The position numbers were made by a program, and so were the translations under genes. A stretch of DNA of 64,000 nt from Morganella morganii (GTDB lineage Bacteria > Pseudomonadota > Gammaproteobacteria > Enterobacterales > Enterobacteriaceae). Under the pieces are notes generated by a model. That model did no database searches, was not told the origin of the DNA, and saw nothing but the letters and a program-made list of their open reading frames with translations. The stretch lies in assembly GCF_019402645.1 (NCBI RefSeq), contig NZ_VKKS01000001.1, positions 186,001 through 250,000 on the forward strand, written 5' to 3'. Shown one piece after another: positions 53,806 to 63,384 of this stretch. Every line of letters starts with the position of its first letter. The stretch's first letter is position 1.

Positions 53806-55017
53806 ATGAACTGGTCTACATTTAAATCAACGTATCTTGTCAGGTTCTGGCAGCCGTTGCCCGCAGTGATCGCCGCCGGCATCTTATCCGCATACTATTT
53901 CGGATTAACAGGCACATTCTGGGCGGTCACCGGAGAGTTTACGCGCTGGGGCGGACACATTCTGCAACTGTTCGGCGCTCAACCGGAAAACTGGGGGTAT
54001 TTTAAGGTGATCGGTTTGCAGGGCTCGCCCCTGGATCGTATCGACGGCATGATGATTATCGGCATGTTTGCCGGTTGTATTGCCGCTGCCTTATGGGCTA
54101 ACAACGTCAAAATCCGCCTTCCGCAACACAAAATCCGTATCTGGCAGGCCGTTATCGGCGGCATTATTGCCGGTTTCGGGGCGCGTCTTGCGATGGGGTG
54201 TAACCTGGCAGCCTTCTTTACCGGTATCCCGCAATTCTCCCTGCATGCCTGGTTCTTCGCACTGGCAACTGCCGCAGGCTCTTACTTCGGCGCGAAATTT
54301 ACTCTGCTGCCGATGTTCCGCATTCCGGTCAAACTGCAAAAAGTCAGCAAAGCATCACCGCTGACACAGGATTTGCAGAGGGCGAAACGCCGTTTTCGTC
54401 TCGGTATGCTGATTTTCCTGCTGTGTGTCACCTGGTCTCTGTTCACGCTGTTTAAATCCCCGAAACTGGGCATGGCGATGCTGTTTGGTATCGGGTTTGG
54501 TCTGCTGATTGAACGGGCGCAAATCTGCTTTACCTCCGCGTTCCGCGATGTCTGGATCACCGGCCGTACCCAGATGGCCAAAGCGATTATCCTCGGCATG
54601 GCGGTCAGTGCCATCGGGATCTATAGCTATGTGCAACTGGGCGTACAGCCGAAAATCTTCTGGGCAGGTCCTAACGCTGTGATCGGCGGACTGCTGTTCG
54701 GCTTCGGTATTGTTCTGGCGGGGGGTTGTGAAACCGGCTGGATGTACCGTGCCGTGGAAGGTCAGGTACACTTTTGGTGGGTCGGGCTGGGGAATATTAT
54801 CGGTGCAACGATTCTGGCCTATTACTGGGATTCTGTGGCTCCGTGGCTGGCGACTGACTATGACAAAGTGAATCTGCTGGATACTTTCGGGCCGGTTGGC
54901 GGCCTGCTGGTCACTTACGGATTACTCGCCTTCGCTTTTATCCTGTTACTGATGTGGGAGAAGAGTTTCTTCCGCCGGAAAAATCAGGCTGACGCTGTCA
55001 CCTCTGCCGCCCATTAA
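53806..55017 (+). CDS. yedE: Selenium-metabolism-associated membrane protein YedE (YeeE/YedE family)
   Basis: Inner-membrane protein of the YeeE/YedE (sulfur/selenium transport) family; linked by genome context to selenium metabolism and, in relatives, to thiosulfate uptake. The start at 53806 (MNWSTFKSTYL) aligns with E. coli YedE and gives 403 residues; a frame open from 53722 would read through the terminator hairpin and is rejected. Two repeated halves carry the motifs GARLAMGCNLAAFFTGIPQ and GIVLAGGCETGWMYR, each with a conserved Cys. yedF follows 10 bases later. Confidence 0.95.
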   Translation: MNWSTFKSTYLVRFWQPLPAVIAAGILSAYYFGLTGTFWAVTGEFTRWGGHILQLFGAQPENWGYFKVIGLQGSPLDRIDGMMIIGMFAGCIAAALWANNVKIRLPQHKIRIWQAVIGGIIAGFGARLAMGCNLAAFFTGIPQFSLHAWFFALATAAGSYFGAKFTLLPMFRIPVKLQKVSKASPLTQDLQRAKRRFRLGMLIFLLCVTWSLFTLFKSPKLGMAMLFGIGFGLLIERAQICFTSAFRDVWITGRTQMAKAIILGMAVSAIGIYSYVQLGVQPKIFWAGPNAVIGGLLFGFGIVLAGGCETGWMYRAVEGQVHFWWVGLGNIIGATILAYYWDSVAPWLATDYDKVNLLDTFGPVGGLLVTYGLLAFAFILLLMWEKSFFRRKNQADAVTSAAH

Positions 55018-55027
55018 GGAGTACACC

Positions 55028-55273
55028 ATGAATACTGATAGCACAACAATTGTGCCGGATTACCGGCTGGATATGGTCGGCGAGCCGTGCCCGTATCCGG
55101 CAGTGGCGACCCTTGAAGCCATGCCGTCACTGAAATCCGGGGAGATCCTTGAAGTGGTGAGCGATTGCCCGCAATCCATTAATAATATCCCGCAGGATGC
55201 CAAAAACCACGGTTACACCGTGTTGTCCATCCAGCAGGACGGACCGACAATCCGCTACCTGATACAGAAATAA
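55028..55273 (+). CDS. yedF: TusA-family sulfur carrier-like protein YedF
   Basis: Small SirA/TusA-like protein (81 residues; E. coli 77) with the conserved Cys in GEPCPYPAVATLEAMP and a second Cys in VVSDCPQSINNIP. It is paired with yedE as in E. coli and probably passes sulfur or selenium from the transporter. An AGGAG site precedes the start. Confidence 0.96.
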   Translation: MNTDSTTIVPDYRLDMVGEPCPYPAVATLEAMPSLKSGEILEVVSDCPQSINNIPQDAKNHGYTVLSIQQDGPTIRYLIQK

Positions 55274-55284
55274 TGCTGTTTCCG

Positions 55285-55307
55285 GGCACCGGTTATCTGC
55301 CGGTGCC
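55285..55307. terminator. Hairpin between yedF and the tetR-like gene
   Basis: GGCACCGG / CCGGTGCC with a 7-base loop lies in the 36-base gap between the convergent genes. There is no T tract, so function as a terminator is uncertain. Confidence 0.45.
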
Positions 55308-55309
55308 TG

Positions 55310-55939
55310 TCAGCGTTTCAGTAATGCCACAGCAGCACGGATCCGTGCCTGTACCGGGTAATCCGGCGCCGGTGGTGCCAGTTTCAGGGCAATCCGGCGC
55401 AGCGGCTCTGCCATCACCATTGATAACAGCAAATCACTGGTTTGTGCCGCATCCGGCATAGGCAGAAATGCCTGATGGCGGGACAGCCATTCCGCCAGCA
55501 GTGCGCGTCCGCGCTCAATCCCCCCCGCCTGATAGCGGGTCAGTAATAGCTCCCTGCCGGGAAATTCACTGCTCAGCAAACAAAATAATCCTGCTGCCTC
55601 AGCACTGAGTACCTTATGGCTCATGATGGTCAGGTTATTTTCAAGAAGCTGATAAAAATCATCTTTATTCTTTGCATCCTGCATAAACAGCGGCACAAAG
55701 GAATCTGTCCAGCCGCGCACTATTTGTTCCGCCAGATCTTCCCGGTTTTCAACAAACCGATACAGCGTCTTTTTGGATACAGCCGCCTGCTTTGCCACTG
55801 CATCCATCGTCATGGCGGAATACCCCTGTGATAACAACAGGCTGAGCGATGCATCACGGATTTTTGCGATCAACTCTTTTTCCGGGACAACCGGGCGTCC
55901 CCGTCCGCGGTGTTCTGCAGCAGATTCATTATTAGCCAT
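55310..55939 (-). CDS. TetR/AcrR-family regulator
   Basis: Transcriptional repressor family. The ATG at 55939 has AGGA 8 bases upstream and gives 209 residues; a TTG five codons earlier is less likely. After a basic Gly/Arg-rich start (RGRGRP), the helix-turn-helix is clear (MDAVAKQAAVSKKTLYRF, about 50-67), followed by a variable ligand-binding domain. Divergent from the DAPG-hydrolase-like gene, with a perfect palindrome in the gap, so it probably represses that gene. Confidence 0.88.
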   Translation of the reverse strand: MANNESAAEHRGRGRPVVPEKELIAKIRDASLSLLLSQGYSAMTMDAVAKQAAVSKKTLYRFVENREDLAEQIVRGWTDSFVPLFMQDAKNKDDFYQLLENNLTIMSHKVLSAEAAGLFCLLSSEFPGRELLLTRYQAGGIERGRALLAEWLSRHQAFLPMPDAAQTSDLLLSMVMAEPLRRIALKLAPPAPDYPVQARIRAAVALLKR

Positions 55940-55989
55940 ACGTGCGATCCTCAATTGACAAATGCCCGTTGCGGGGCAATATTTATTGG

Positions 55990-56006
55990 GAAACGAAATT
56001 CGTTTC
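55990..56006. promoter_or_regulatory. Probable TetR-family operator
   Basis: GAAACGAA-A-TTCGTTTC is a perfect 8-1-8 inverted repeat in the gap between the divergent genes, ending 20 bases before the hydrolase-like start codon. Position and symmetry fit an operator for the adjacent regulator. Confidence 0.7.
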
Positions 56007-56026
56007 TTAATTATGGAGTATACGAT

Positions 56027-56719
56027 ATGTCAGCGAAAAAAGAAAACTTACCATGGGCACTGAGTGATATTAATCAGTTATTATCCCCTGAACCGCTGAG
56101 GATGGAAATGGGGCTGGAACGCAGCGAAGAAGGGCTGCTGACGGTGTCTGTCAGAACCGATCTGTATGGCTGTAAAGGCCGGATGCTGGAGTGGTGGTTT
56201 ACGTTTTTTGAAACTACACAGCATATCCGCTGGTGGCACCCGCATGACCATGTGGCACACCTCGGCTGGGATTCTGTCCGGAAGAAAGGGGAAAGTTACA
56301 TTGGGGCGACAATCCGCGCTGTTGAATCTCTCGGGCCGATCCCGCCGGTCGGTGCGACACTGAAATTTAATGATGCACAGGATTTTTTTGATGCGGATAA
56401 GCTGGCTGCCGCGCGGCAGAATAATCAGATTTCCGGTGCCATCTGCGCCCATATCGGGTTCGGGGATGATGTGAAAACAGACACGTCGGGTTATCCGATC
56501 GACGGAAAAATGCTGCATATCACCTATGATACGGCGTTCGGATGTGTATTACGCAGCCGGTTTTTACTCGGGGCTTCACTGGCGGAACTGCCGGATGAGA
56601 TTGGTTTCGGGCTGATGAAGCACTGTTATAACGAGTTTACCTATCTGTCCCGTTTTCTGCCGTCACTTTATTACGGTGAGCACGGCAACGATGAAAAGGC
56701 CCCGCTGCCGTGGGCATAA
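56027..56719 (+). CDS. DAPG hydrolase (PhlG)-family protein
   Basis: Resembles the 2,4-diacetylphloroglucinol hydrolase/phloretin hydrolase family, zinc enzymes that cleave a carbon-carbon bond between an acyl group and a phenolic ring. The start at 56027 has GGAG upstream; the frame open from 55910 is rejected. The 230 residues include EWWFTFFETTQHIRWWHPHD (about 55-74; His 71 and neighbours are candidate metal ligands) and the C-terminal MKHCYNEFTYLSRFLPSLY with another His and Glu pair, the family signature. The natural substrate is unknown. Probably repressed by the divergent TetR-family gene. Confidence 0.78.
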   Translation: MSAKKENLPWALSDINQLLSPEPLRMEMGLERSEEGLLTVSVRTDLYGCKGRMLEWWFTFFETTQHIRWWHPHDHVAHLGWDSVRKKGESYIGATIRAVESLGPIPPVGATLKFNDAQDFFDADKLAAARQNNQISGAICAHIGFGDDVKTDTSGYPIDGKMLHITYDTAFGCVLRSRFLLGASLAELPDEIGFGLMKHCYNEFTYLSRFLPSLYYGEHGNDEKAPLPWA

Positions 56720-56731
56720 CAGCGGGTATCC

Positions 56732-56768
56732 GCGGAAGCCTGTTACCGGGCTTCCCGCAGATCTTTTT
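56732..56768 (+). terminator. Terminator after the DAPG hydrolase-like gene
   Basis: GCGGAAGCC pairs with GGCTTCCCGC (one bulged C) and is followed, two bases on, by a run of seven T residues. It lies between convergent genes. Confidence 0.65.
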
Positions 56769-56769
56769 T

Positions 56770-57678
56770 TCAGTGTTCCGCTTCACCGCCGAGAGCGGCA
56801 ATGGTGTTGCTGATCAGCGCACTCAGTTCGCCGGTCATCAGAACAAAATCAGCATCAAACCGCCGGGCAAAATCCTCACGGTCAATATCTTCATTTTTGT
56901 CTTTTAAATCATCACTGTATTTCAGGCGTTTAAAGTAGCCGTCATCAGATATCAGGAACTGAATACGTTCTTCCCAGTCCAGAGCCAGTTTGGTGACGCA
57001 TTTTCCGGCTTCAATACAGGTGGCGATTTCATCCGACACCAAATCCTGTTTTTTGCAGCGGATGACACCGCCTTCTTCCAGTATCGCTTTTAGTTCGGCC
57101 TCATCCATCAGGGCAAAACCGGCCGGTAAGTCTCCGGAACGTACCCATTCGGTCAGTGTCAGTTCAATCGGGTCTTTGGTGGTCAGCGGGATCACCGGCA
57201 GTGAGCCGAGTGTTTTACGCAGCAGAGCAAGGTTATCTTCTGCCCGCTTGGCGCTGGCTGCATCGACGATAATCAGGCCGTGTTCCGCATCAATCCAGAT
57301 GGCTGTCTGGCTGAAACGGCTGAAAGCACGGGGCAGCAGCGTGTGAACTACTTCGTCTTTCAGGGAGTCTTTTTCGGTTTTTTTCAGTTTACGGTGCTGT
57401 TCATGCTCCAGTTTTTCAATTTTTGCCTGTAATTCCTGTTTAATCACCGGCGATGGCAGCATTTTTTCTTCTTTTTTGGCACAGATAAGGATCTGTTTAC
57501 CGGCGGTGTGTGTCAGTGCATCGCCCCGGGAACCCATTGGTGAAACCCAGCCGGTTTTCATCATATCCTGACTGCCGCACGGCGTGAATGCCATGTGCTC
57601 CAGCTGTTTTTCCAGCTCATCGGCAGACAGCGGAAACGGCGAGCTAAGGCGGTAAACGAGTATATTTTTAAACCACAT
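56770..57678 (-). CDS. rdgC: Recombination-associated protein RdgC
   Basis: Ring-shaped DNA-binding protein that limits RecA activity. The 302 residues nearly equal E. coli (303), beginning [18 protein letters not shown] with the conserved GWVSPMG and TLPLIPLTTK-type core ([19 protein letters not shown]). Divergent from mak, as in E. coli. Confidence 0.97.
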   Translation of the reverse strand: MWFKNILVYRLSSPFPLSADELEKQLEHMAFTPCGSQDMMKTGWVSPMGSRGDALTHTAGKQILICAKKEEKMLPSPVIKQELQAKIEKLEHEQHRKLKKTEKDSLKDEVVHTLLPRAFSRFSQTAIWIDAEHGLIIVDAASAKRAEDNLALLRKTLGSLPVIPLTTKDPIELTLTEWVRSGDLPAGFALMDEAELKAILEEGGVIRCKKQDLVSDEIATCIEAGKCVTKLALDWEERIQFLISDDGYFKRLKYSDDLKDKNEDIDREDFARRFDADFVLMTGELSALISNTIAALGGEAEH

Positions 57679-57856
57679 CGGACAGTCCTGTTTTATGATG
57701 CGCGGTCATTGCGCGGTGAGAATTACATCCCGCTATGATAACGGATCTTACCACGTTGCTCTAATGCCTTCGCGCGGAAACTTGATTGTCAGGCCGCCGC
57801 CCTGCATTATCAGAGGCATGAAAGCAGAGCGTAAATCCACAGCAGAAGGGGATAGT

Positions 57857-58765
57857 ATGCGGATCGGTATTGATTTGGGCGGCACCAAAATTGAAGTGAT
57901 TGCACTCAGCACTGAGGGGCAGGAATTATTCCGCAAACGGACGGATACGCCGCGTTTTGATTATCAGCAGACATTACAGGCGATTGCCGGGCTGGTGCAT
58001 GATGCAGAAACCGCTACCGGAGAGACCGGCACGGTGGGCGTGGGGATCCCGGGAACACTGTCACCGGTTACCGGGCGGGTAAAAAATGCCAATTCTGTCT
58101 GGCTGAACAGTCAGCCGTTTGATGCGGATCTCAGTACATTGCTGCAACGGAAAGTCCGGGTGGCGAATGATGCAAACTGCCTGGCAGTTTCAGAAGCGGT
58201 TGATGGTGCGGGTGCCGGGTTTCCGGTGGTTTTCGCGGTGATTATCGGCACCGGCTGTGGCGCGGGGATCGCTCTGAACGGACAGGTTCACTGCGGCGGA
58301 AACGGTGTGGCCGGAGAGTGGGGGCATAATCCGCTGCCGTGGCAGGATGAAGCTGACCGGTTGTTTAAAGGTATGGCGGATTGTTATTGCGGTAAGCAGG
58401 GCTGTACCGAATTGTTTATCTCCGGTACCGGTTTTATGGCTGATTATACGGCGCTGACCGGCGAGGTCTGTAAAGGTGCGGAGATCATCCGTCGTTTGTC
58501 GCAGGGCGATTTACCTGCTGAACAGGTGATGGTGAATTATGAGCAGCGGCTGGCAAAAGCGCTCGGGCAGGTGGTGAACATGCTGGATCCGGATGTGATT
58601 GTGCTGGGCGGCGGGATGAGTAATGTCGATCGCCTGTATCAGACCGTACCGTCACTGATGCGTTCCCGTGTTTTCGGCGGTGAGTGTGATACGCCGATCC
58701 GCAAAGCGGTTCACGGGGATTCAAGTGGTGTCCGCGGGGCAGCCTGGTTGTGGCCGAAAATCTGA
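57857..58765 (+). CDS. mak: Fructokinase Mak (ROK family)
   Basis: ROK-family kinase that phosphorylates fructose (manno(fructo)kinase in E. coli). The start at 57857 ([14 protein letters not shown]) has AAGGGG upstream and gives 302 residues, the E. coli length; a longer open frame from 57695 is rejected. The ATP-binding DLGGTK, the catalytic-Asp string [11 protein letters not shown] and the zinc motif [10 protein letters not shown] are all present. Divergent from rdgC. Confidence 0.96.
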   Translation: MRIGIDLGGTKIEVIALSTEGQELFRKRTDTPRFDYQQTLQAIAGLVHDAETATGETGTVGVGIPGTLSPVTGRVKNANSVWLNSQPFDADLSTLLQRKVRVANDANCLAVSEAVDGAGAGFPVVFAVIIGTGCGAGIALNGQVHCGGNGVAGEWGHNPLPWQDEADRLFKGMADCYCGKQGCTELFISGTGFMADYTALTGEVCKGAEIIRRLSQGDLPAEQVMVNYEQRLAKALGQVVNMLDPDVIVLGGGMSNVDRLYQTVPSLMRSRVFGGECDTPIRKAVHGDSSGVRGAAWLWPKI

Positions 58766-58766
58766 T

Positions 58767-58789
58767 AAAAAAGCCCGCACAGGGCGGGC
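58767..58789 (-). terminator. Terminator between mak and the nitroreductase
   Basis: GCCCGC / GCGGGC hairpin with a 5-base loop. The A run at 58767-58772 gives a T tract on the minus strand, so it terminates the nitroreductase transcript; it may also help end mak. Confidence 0.7.
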
Positions 58790-58899
58790 AAGGCATATTT
58801 TAACACGATAACAGAAGGTAATAACGGCGCTTTATGACAGGTAAAGCGCCTGATGCGTCCGGGAACAGGAGCAGTTAATGTGTTGCTGAGTCCGGAAGA

Positions 58900-59502
58900 T
58901 TAATTGAAGATTCTGAAGCGGCTTTCATCATCGATAAAGGCTTTTTCACCGGCTTCCTGTTCAATGGAGCCGAAAACTAACTGCGCGCGCAGTTTCCAGT
59001 CAGCAGGGATATTCCAGGCTTTGCTGACCTGCTCATCAATCACCGGATTGTAGTGTTGCAGAGATGCGCCGATATTCTCTTCAGACAGTGCAGTCCAGAC
59101 TGCAAACTGTGCGATACCGCTGGCCTGTTCAGACCAGACCGGGAAGTTATCCGCATACAGCGCGAATTGTTCCTGTAAGCCTTTTACAACAGACTGATCT
59201 TCAAAGAACAGTACAGTACCGGCACCGGACAGGAATGCATTATCAATTTTGCTTTCGGTCGCGGCAAATGCATCTGCCGGTACAATGGCGCGCAGTGCGT
59301 CTTTCACAATATTCCACAGTTTTTTGTGGTTCTCACCAAACAGCACCACGGCACGTGATGATTGAGAGTTAAAGGCAGTCGGGCTGTGTTTCACGGCTTC
59401 TTTGATGAGAGCAGCGATACGATCCTGAGAAACAGGCAGATTATTACCAAGGCTATAAATTGTTCTGCGTTTTTTAATTAACTCGATAAATGAATTAGAC
59501 AT
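58900..59502 (-). CDS. Nitroreductase family protein (Frm2/Hbn1-like)
   Basis: FMN-dependent oxidoreductase of the nitroreductase superfamily, small-subfamily type (200 residues). The start at 59502 (MSNSFIELIKKRRT) has GAGAG upstream; the extension to 59589 has no support. Features are the N-terminal FMN-phosphate-binding KKRRTIYSLG, the central SPTAFNSQSSRAVVLFG and the ENIGASLQHYNP segment near 150. It is a stand-alone gene. The physiological substrate is unknown; quinones, nitroaromatics or lipid-signal metabolism are possible. Confidence 0.85.
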   Translation of the reverse strand: MSNSFIELIKKRRTIYSLGNNLPVSQDRIAALIKEAVKHSPTAFNSQSSRAVVLFGENHKKLWNIVKDALRAIVPADAFAATESKIDNAFLSGAGTVLFFEDQSVVKGLQEQFALYADNFPVWSEQASGIAQFAVWTALSEENIGASLQHYNPVIDEQVSKAWNIPADWKLRAQLVFGSIEQEAGEKAFIDDESRFRIFN

Positions 59503-59697
59503 GTTACTCTCCGTTAAATTTTTTGTCGGAAAAACCGGTTTCCGCGCTCTCTTCAGTTCATGATGAACAGCATATAAGCAATGAATCAAAAAACATACCG
59601 AAAATATTTAACCTTATGTTTCAAAAAATTCGGCCAACAGAAAAATTTTCAATAAATATCATTGAATTAATCAACAACCACTCATAGCGTGAAAATA

Positions 59698-62600
59698 TCA
59701 CGCTGGCGTAACACGATATTCCGGTGACAATTTACTGATTCCGAGTCCGTTCATTTTTCTGACAGAGATCTGTACCGCAATCCGCTCTTTCATGGCCTCA
59801 ATGTGGCTGATAACCCCGATTGTTTTCCCGGATGCGTTCAGGTTATCGAGTGCGTCCAGCGCGATATCCAGTGTTTCCTGATCCAGTGTGCCGAAGCCCT
59901 CATCAAGGAACAGCGATTCAATCTGCGTTTTATGACTGACGAGATCAGACAGCGCCAGCGCCAGTGCCAGACTGACCAGAAACGTTTCCCCGCCGGAGAG
60001 GGTTTTAGTATCGCGCTGAGTGTCTGCCTGCCAGGTATCGGTGATTTGCAGTTCCAGGCTGTCAGCGGTTTTGCGCTGTAATACATAGCGGCCATGCAGT
60101 TTTTCCAGCCGCCGGTTAGCCAGATGAATCAGATAATCCAGTGTCAGTCCCTGAGCAAAGCGGCTGAATTTGGCACCATCGGCAGAACCTATCAGCAGAT
60201 TGAGGCGGCTGCGGTCAGTGACGTCCCGCTGATGCCGGGTAATCTGCTCCAGTAAATCGCGTTGCTGTATCCGCAGATTATCATCCGCAGTCAGCCGTCC
60301 GCGCAGTTCCCCCTGACGGCTGCTCAGTTCCCGCAGTTGCTGTGAGGCAGCAGTGTGCTCATCTGCCAGTTGCGGACGGGGTAATTCGCGGAACGGTTCC
60401 GGTTGTGCGGACAAATGCTGCTCCAGTGCGGTTTTGGCGTCCCCGAGGCTGGTGGCGGTTTTCAGCTGCGTCTGGTTAAGCTCCGTTTCCAGGGTTTGTA
60501 ACTGCTGATGTTCCTCTTCACAGAGAAGAGCGGCGAGGAAATCCGCTTCGCCGGCAAACGGGCTTTCTGCCAGCTGCTGCTGAAAAATCTGCTGATTCTG
60601 GTGGTGTTGTGCCTGAGCATCCAGTATCTGCTGTTGCAGTCGTTTTTCTTCTCCCCTGAGCCCGGCAAGATGTTGTTGCAGGTTGTCGTGCTGTTGTGTC
60701 AGGGCTTTCAGGCTGCTTTCGGTTTCCTGTTGCTGATGAAGCAGTTTTTGTAATTCAGTACTGATATTTTTATCACCGAACAGTGCCCGCCGTTGCTCTG
60801 TGACAGTTTTGTGCTGTTGTTGCAGTATGGTCAGTGCGGCGGAATGTTCTGTCAGTTGTGCGGTCAGTTTTGCCTGCTGTGTTTCCAGGTTTTGCTGCTG
60901 TGTGGTCAGTTCCGTGAGTTGTTGTACACTTTGCTGTATTTGCTGTTCATTTGCGGCGAACTGATCACTTTCCTGCTGACGCTGTGCCAGCCATGCAGCT
61001 GTTTTTGCCGGTGAGGGAATGGTGTAACCAAAGGCGGCCATTGTTTGTGTCAGAGATGCATCCAGTGTCTGTTGCTGTTGCTGAAGTTGTGTCAGACGGG
61101 CTTCCCGTTCTGTCTGCTGTTGCACCAGAAATTGCTGTTCCTGGCGGTTGCGCTGTAATGTTTGGGACAGCAGCTCACACGCTGCCTCTTCAGCCTGTAA
61201 CCGGTTCTGTTGTTTTAATATCTGTGTTTCCAGGATGCGGCGGGCTTCCTGAGCCTGTTGTTGTTGCTGATACAGCCCGTCATAATGCTGAATGATGTCA
61301 TTCAGTGATTCCGGAGAATCCTTCAGGGACTCAAATCCGCCCTCAAGACAGATTTTCTGCCACTGTAAGGTATGTGCCGCGAGCGTATTTCCGGTTTCCT
61401 GCAATGTACTGTTCAGTTTTTCATACTGTGTGCGGGTAAAGGCCTGCTGAGATTGCTTTGCTGCCAGTGTTTTCTCCGCTTCCCGGATAGTTTGTGTCAG
61501 TGCTTCCAGCCGCTGTGCGGTTTCATCCGGTGTCACCTGCTGATAGTCCGTGACAGCCGGGTGATCCGTACTGCCGCACAACGGACAAGGCTCTCCGGCC
61601 TGCAAACGCTGACGCTCCGTCTCCAGCCGGACAATGGTTTGCTCCAGCTGATAACGGGCTGTCAGGTCACGCAGATGTGTCTGCTGGTCAGCCAGAACCG
61701 GTTCCTGTTGTGTGCACCAATCTGTCAGAGTCTTTATTTCTTCCTGAGATACCCGTTGCTGTTGCAGCAGATTTTCCCGGTTGCGGGTCAGCAGGGTGAT
61801 TTCCGGTGCCAGGGATGCCAGTTTTTGCAGTAATCCGCGTTTTTCACCCGTCTGTTGCAGTTGTATGATTAACAACTGATCCGGTTCTGTTTGCCGTGCA
61901 TGCTGTAATGTGGTTTGTAAGGCGTTCAGTTCTGTTCTCAGTGGCAGAACAGACTGATTACGGGCTGTCAGTTTCTCTGTGATTTCTGTATGTGCTGCAG
62001 TCAGTGATTGTTGCTGACTCTCCCCGGCCTGCTGTTGTTCTGTCAGTGCGGAAACCTGAGAACTGTATTCCTGCCGGGTATTAAGTTCATGCCGCCACTG
62101 AACAATAGCGGACGGAAGCTGTGCTTTCTGAGCATTCTCCTGCCTGAATTGTGTGCTGCGCGTATAGATATCACGGGTTTGCGTCAGCTGTTGCTGAAGC
62201 TGCGCCGCCCGGATCTGTAGTGCCTGCTGCTCCTGCAACTGTGTCTGATATTGCTGTTTCAGCGTATCAGACTGACTGTTCAGCAGCTGTAACCGGTTAT
62301 CCAGTGGTCTGATTTCGTTCTCTGCCAGTGTTTCCAGTTGCTGATACTGTTGTTTCAGTCCGGAGAGTAACTGTTGTTGTTCTTCACACTGACCGGTCAG
62401 TGGTTGCAGTGAACGGGTGGTACTCTCTGTTGTTTGCGCCAGCTCCTGCATACGGGCGGTTAACTGTGCATTTAATGAAGCGCTGTTCTGCACAGCCTCT
62501 TTTGCCGGACGCAGTTTTTCCGCCGGTTTGGCGCGGGCAAGCCGGTCAAGCTGCGGTTGTACATCCTGTATCTGCTGTAAAATCTCCGCATACTGCTGCT

Positions 62601-63384
62601 GCCGCCGTTCTGTTTCTGTATTCAGTGTGTCGCGGTGCTGCCACCATTGCAGCGCCGTCTGTAATTGTGTCCGGCGGATAAGCTGACTTTGTTCATCTGT
62701 CTGCAGGGTGGTCAGTTCTGTCTGACACACAAGGCGTTCATCGTCTGTCATCAGACGGATAGCGCCGGTTTGAGCTTCCAGCAGAGACAGTGCCTGTTGT
62801 GCGGCTTTGTATTCTTCATAAACCTGACGGGAAATCAGCCGGTAAATTTCCGTGCCGGTCAGTTCTTCCAGCAAATCTGCCCGTTCATTATCATCCGCAT
62901 TCAGAAAGGCGGCAAAATTTCCCTGTGATAACAGGACAGAACGGGTAAAACGGGCAAAATCCAGACCTGTCAGCTGAATGACCATATCAAGAACCTGAGA
63001 GGGTTTATCTGCCAGAATTTTTCCGCTGCTGCACTCTGCTAATTCTGCTTTTGGTGCCTGAAGGTTACCCTCTGCACTGTTTCTTGCTCTGCGTTGGCTC
63101 CAGAAGACCCGGTAAGCTTTATCTTTTACAGAAAATTCGACTTCTGCCAGACATTCTGCGGTATGGCGGGTCATTACATCATTCTGTGTACCGGACGTTT
63201 TTACTCTGGGCGTCCGGTGATACAGTGCGAGACAGATGGCATCCAGCAGGGTGGTTTTCCCGGCACCGGTCGGGCCTGTAATGGCAAACAGTCCGTTTCC
63301 GGCAAAGGGCTCCGCCGTAAAATCAATCTTCCATTCGCCCTGAAGTGAATTGATATTTTTAAACCGTAATGTCAGGATTTTCAT
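59698..63384 (-). CDS. sbcC: Exonuclease subunit SbcC (Rad50-like), Gln-rich
   Basis: ATPase subunit of the SbcCD nuclease that opens and cuts hairpins and protein-blocked DNA ends. The 1228 residues (E. coli 1048) are built as an N-terminal ATPase half ([15 protein letters not shown]), a very long coiled coil, the zinc hook CPLCG near 600, a second coiled coil, and the C-terminal half with [18 protein letters not shown] and [11 protein letters not shown]. The coiled coils are unusually rich in Gln and Thr. Starts with a 4-base overlap (ATGA) with sbcD. Confidence 0.97.
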   Translation of the reverse strand: MKILTLRFKNINSLQGEWKIDFTAEPFAGNGLFAITGPTGAGKTTLLDAICLALYHRTPRVKTSGTQNDVMTRHTAECLAEVEFSVKDKAYRVFWSQRRARNSAEGNLQAPKAELAECSSGKILADKPSQVLDMVIQLTGLDFARFTRSVLLSQGNFAAFLNADDNERADLLEELTGTEIYRLISRQVYEEYKAAQQALSLLEAQTGAIRLMTDDERLVCQTELTTLQTDEQSQLIRRTQLQTALQWWQHRDTLNTETERRQQQYAEILQQIQDVQPQLDRLARAKPAEKLRPAKEAVQNSASLNAQLTARMQELAQTTESTTRSLQPLTGQCEEQQQLLSGLKQQYQQLETLAENEIRPLDNRLQLLNSQSDTLKQQYQTQLQEQQALQIRAAQLQQQLTQTRDIYTRSTQFRQENAQKAQLPSAIVQWRHELNTRQEYSSQVSALTEQQQAGESQQQSLTAAHTEITEKLTARNQSVLPLRTELNALQTTLQHARQTEPDQLLIIQLQQTGEKRGLLQKLASLAPEITLLTRNRENLLQQQRVSQEEIKTLTDWCTQQEPVLADQQTHLRDLTARYQLEQTIVRLETERQRLQAGEPCPLCGSTDHPAVTDYQQVTPDETAQRLEALTQTIREAEKTLAAKQSQQAFTRTQYEKLNSTLQETGNTLAAHTLQWQKICLEGGFESLKDSPESLNDIIQHYDGLYQQQQQAQEARRILETQILKQQNRLQAEEAACELLSQTLQRNRQEQQFLVQQQTEREARLTQLQQQQQTLDASLTQTMAAFGYTIPSPAKTAAWLAQRQQESDQFAANEQQIQQSVQQLTELTTQQQNLETQQAKLTAQLTEHSAALTILQQQHKTVTEQRRALFGDKNISTELQKLLHQQQETESSLKALTQQHDNLQQHLAGLRGEEKRLQQQILDAQAQHHQNQQIFQQQLAESPFAGEADFLAALLCEEEHQQLQTLETELNQTQLKTATSLGDAKTALEQHLSAQPEPFRELPRPQLADEHTAASQQLRELSSRQGELRGRLTADDNLRIQQRDLLEQITRHQRDVTDRSRLNLLIGSADGAKFSRFAQGLTLDYLIHLANRRLEKLHGRYVLQRKTADSLELQITDTWQADTQRDTKTLSGGETFLVSLALALALSDLVSHKTQIESLFLDEGFGTLDQETLDIALDALDNLNASGKTIGVISHIEAMKERIAVQISVRKMNGLGISKLSPEYRVTPA

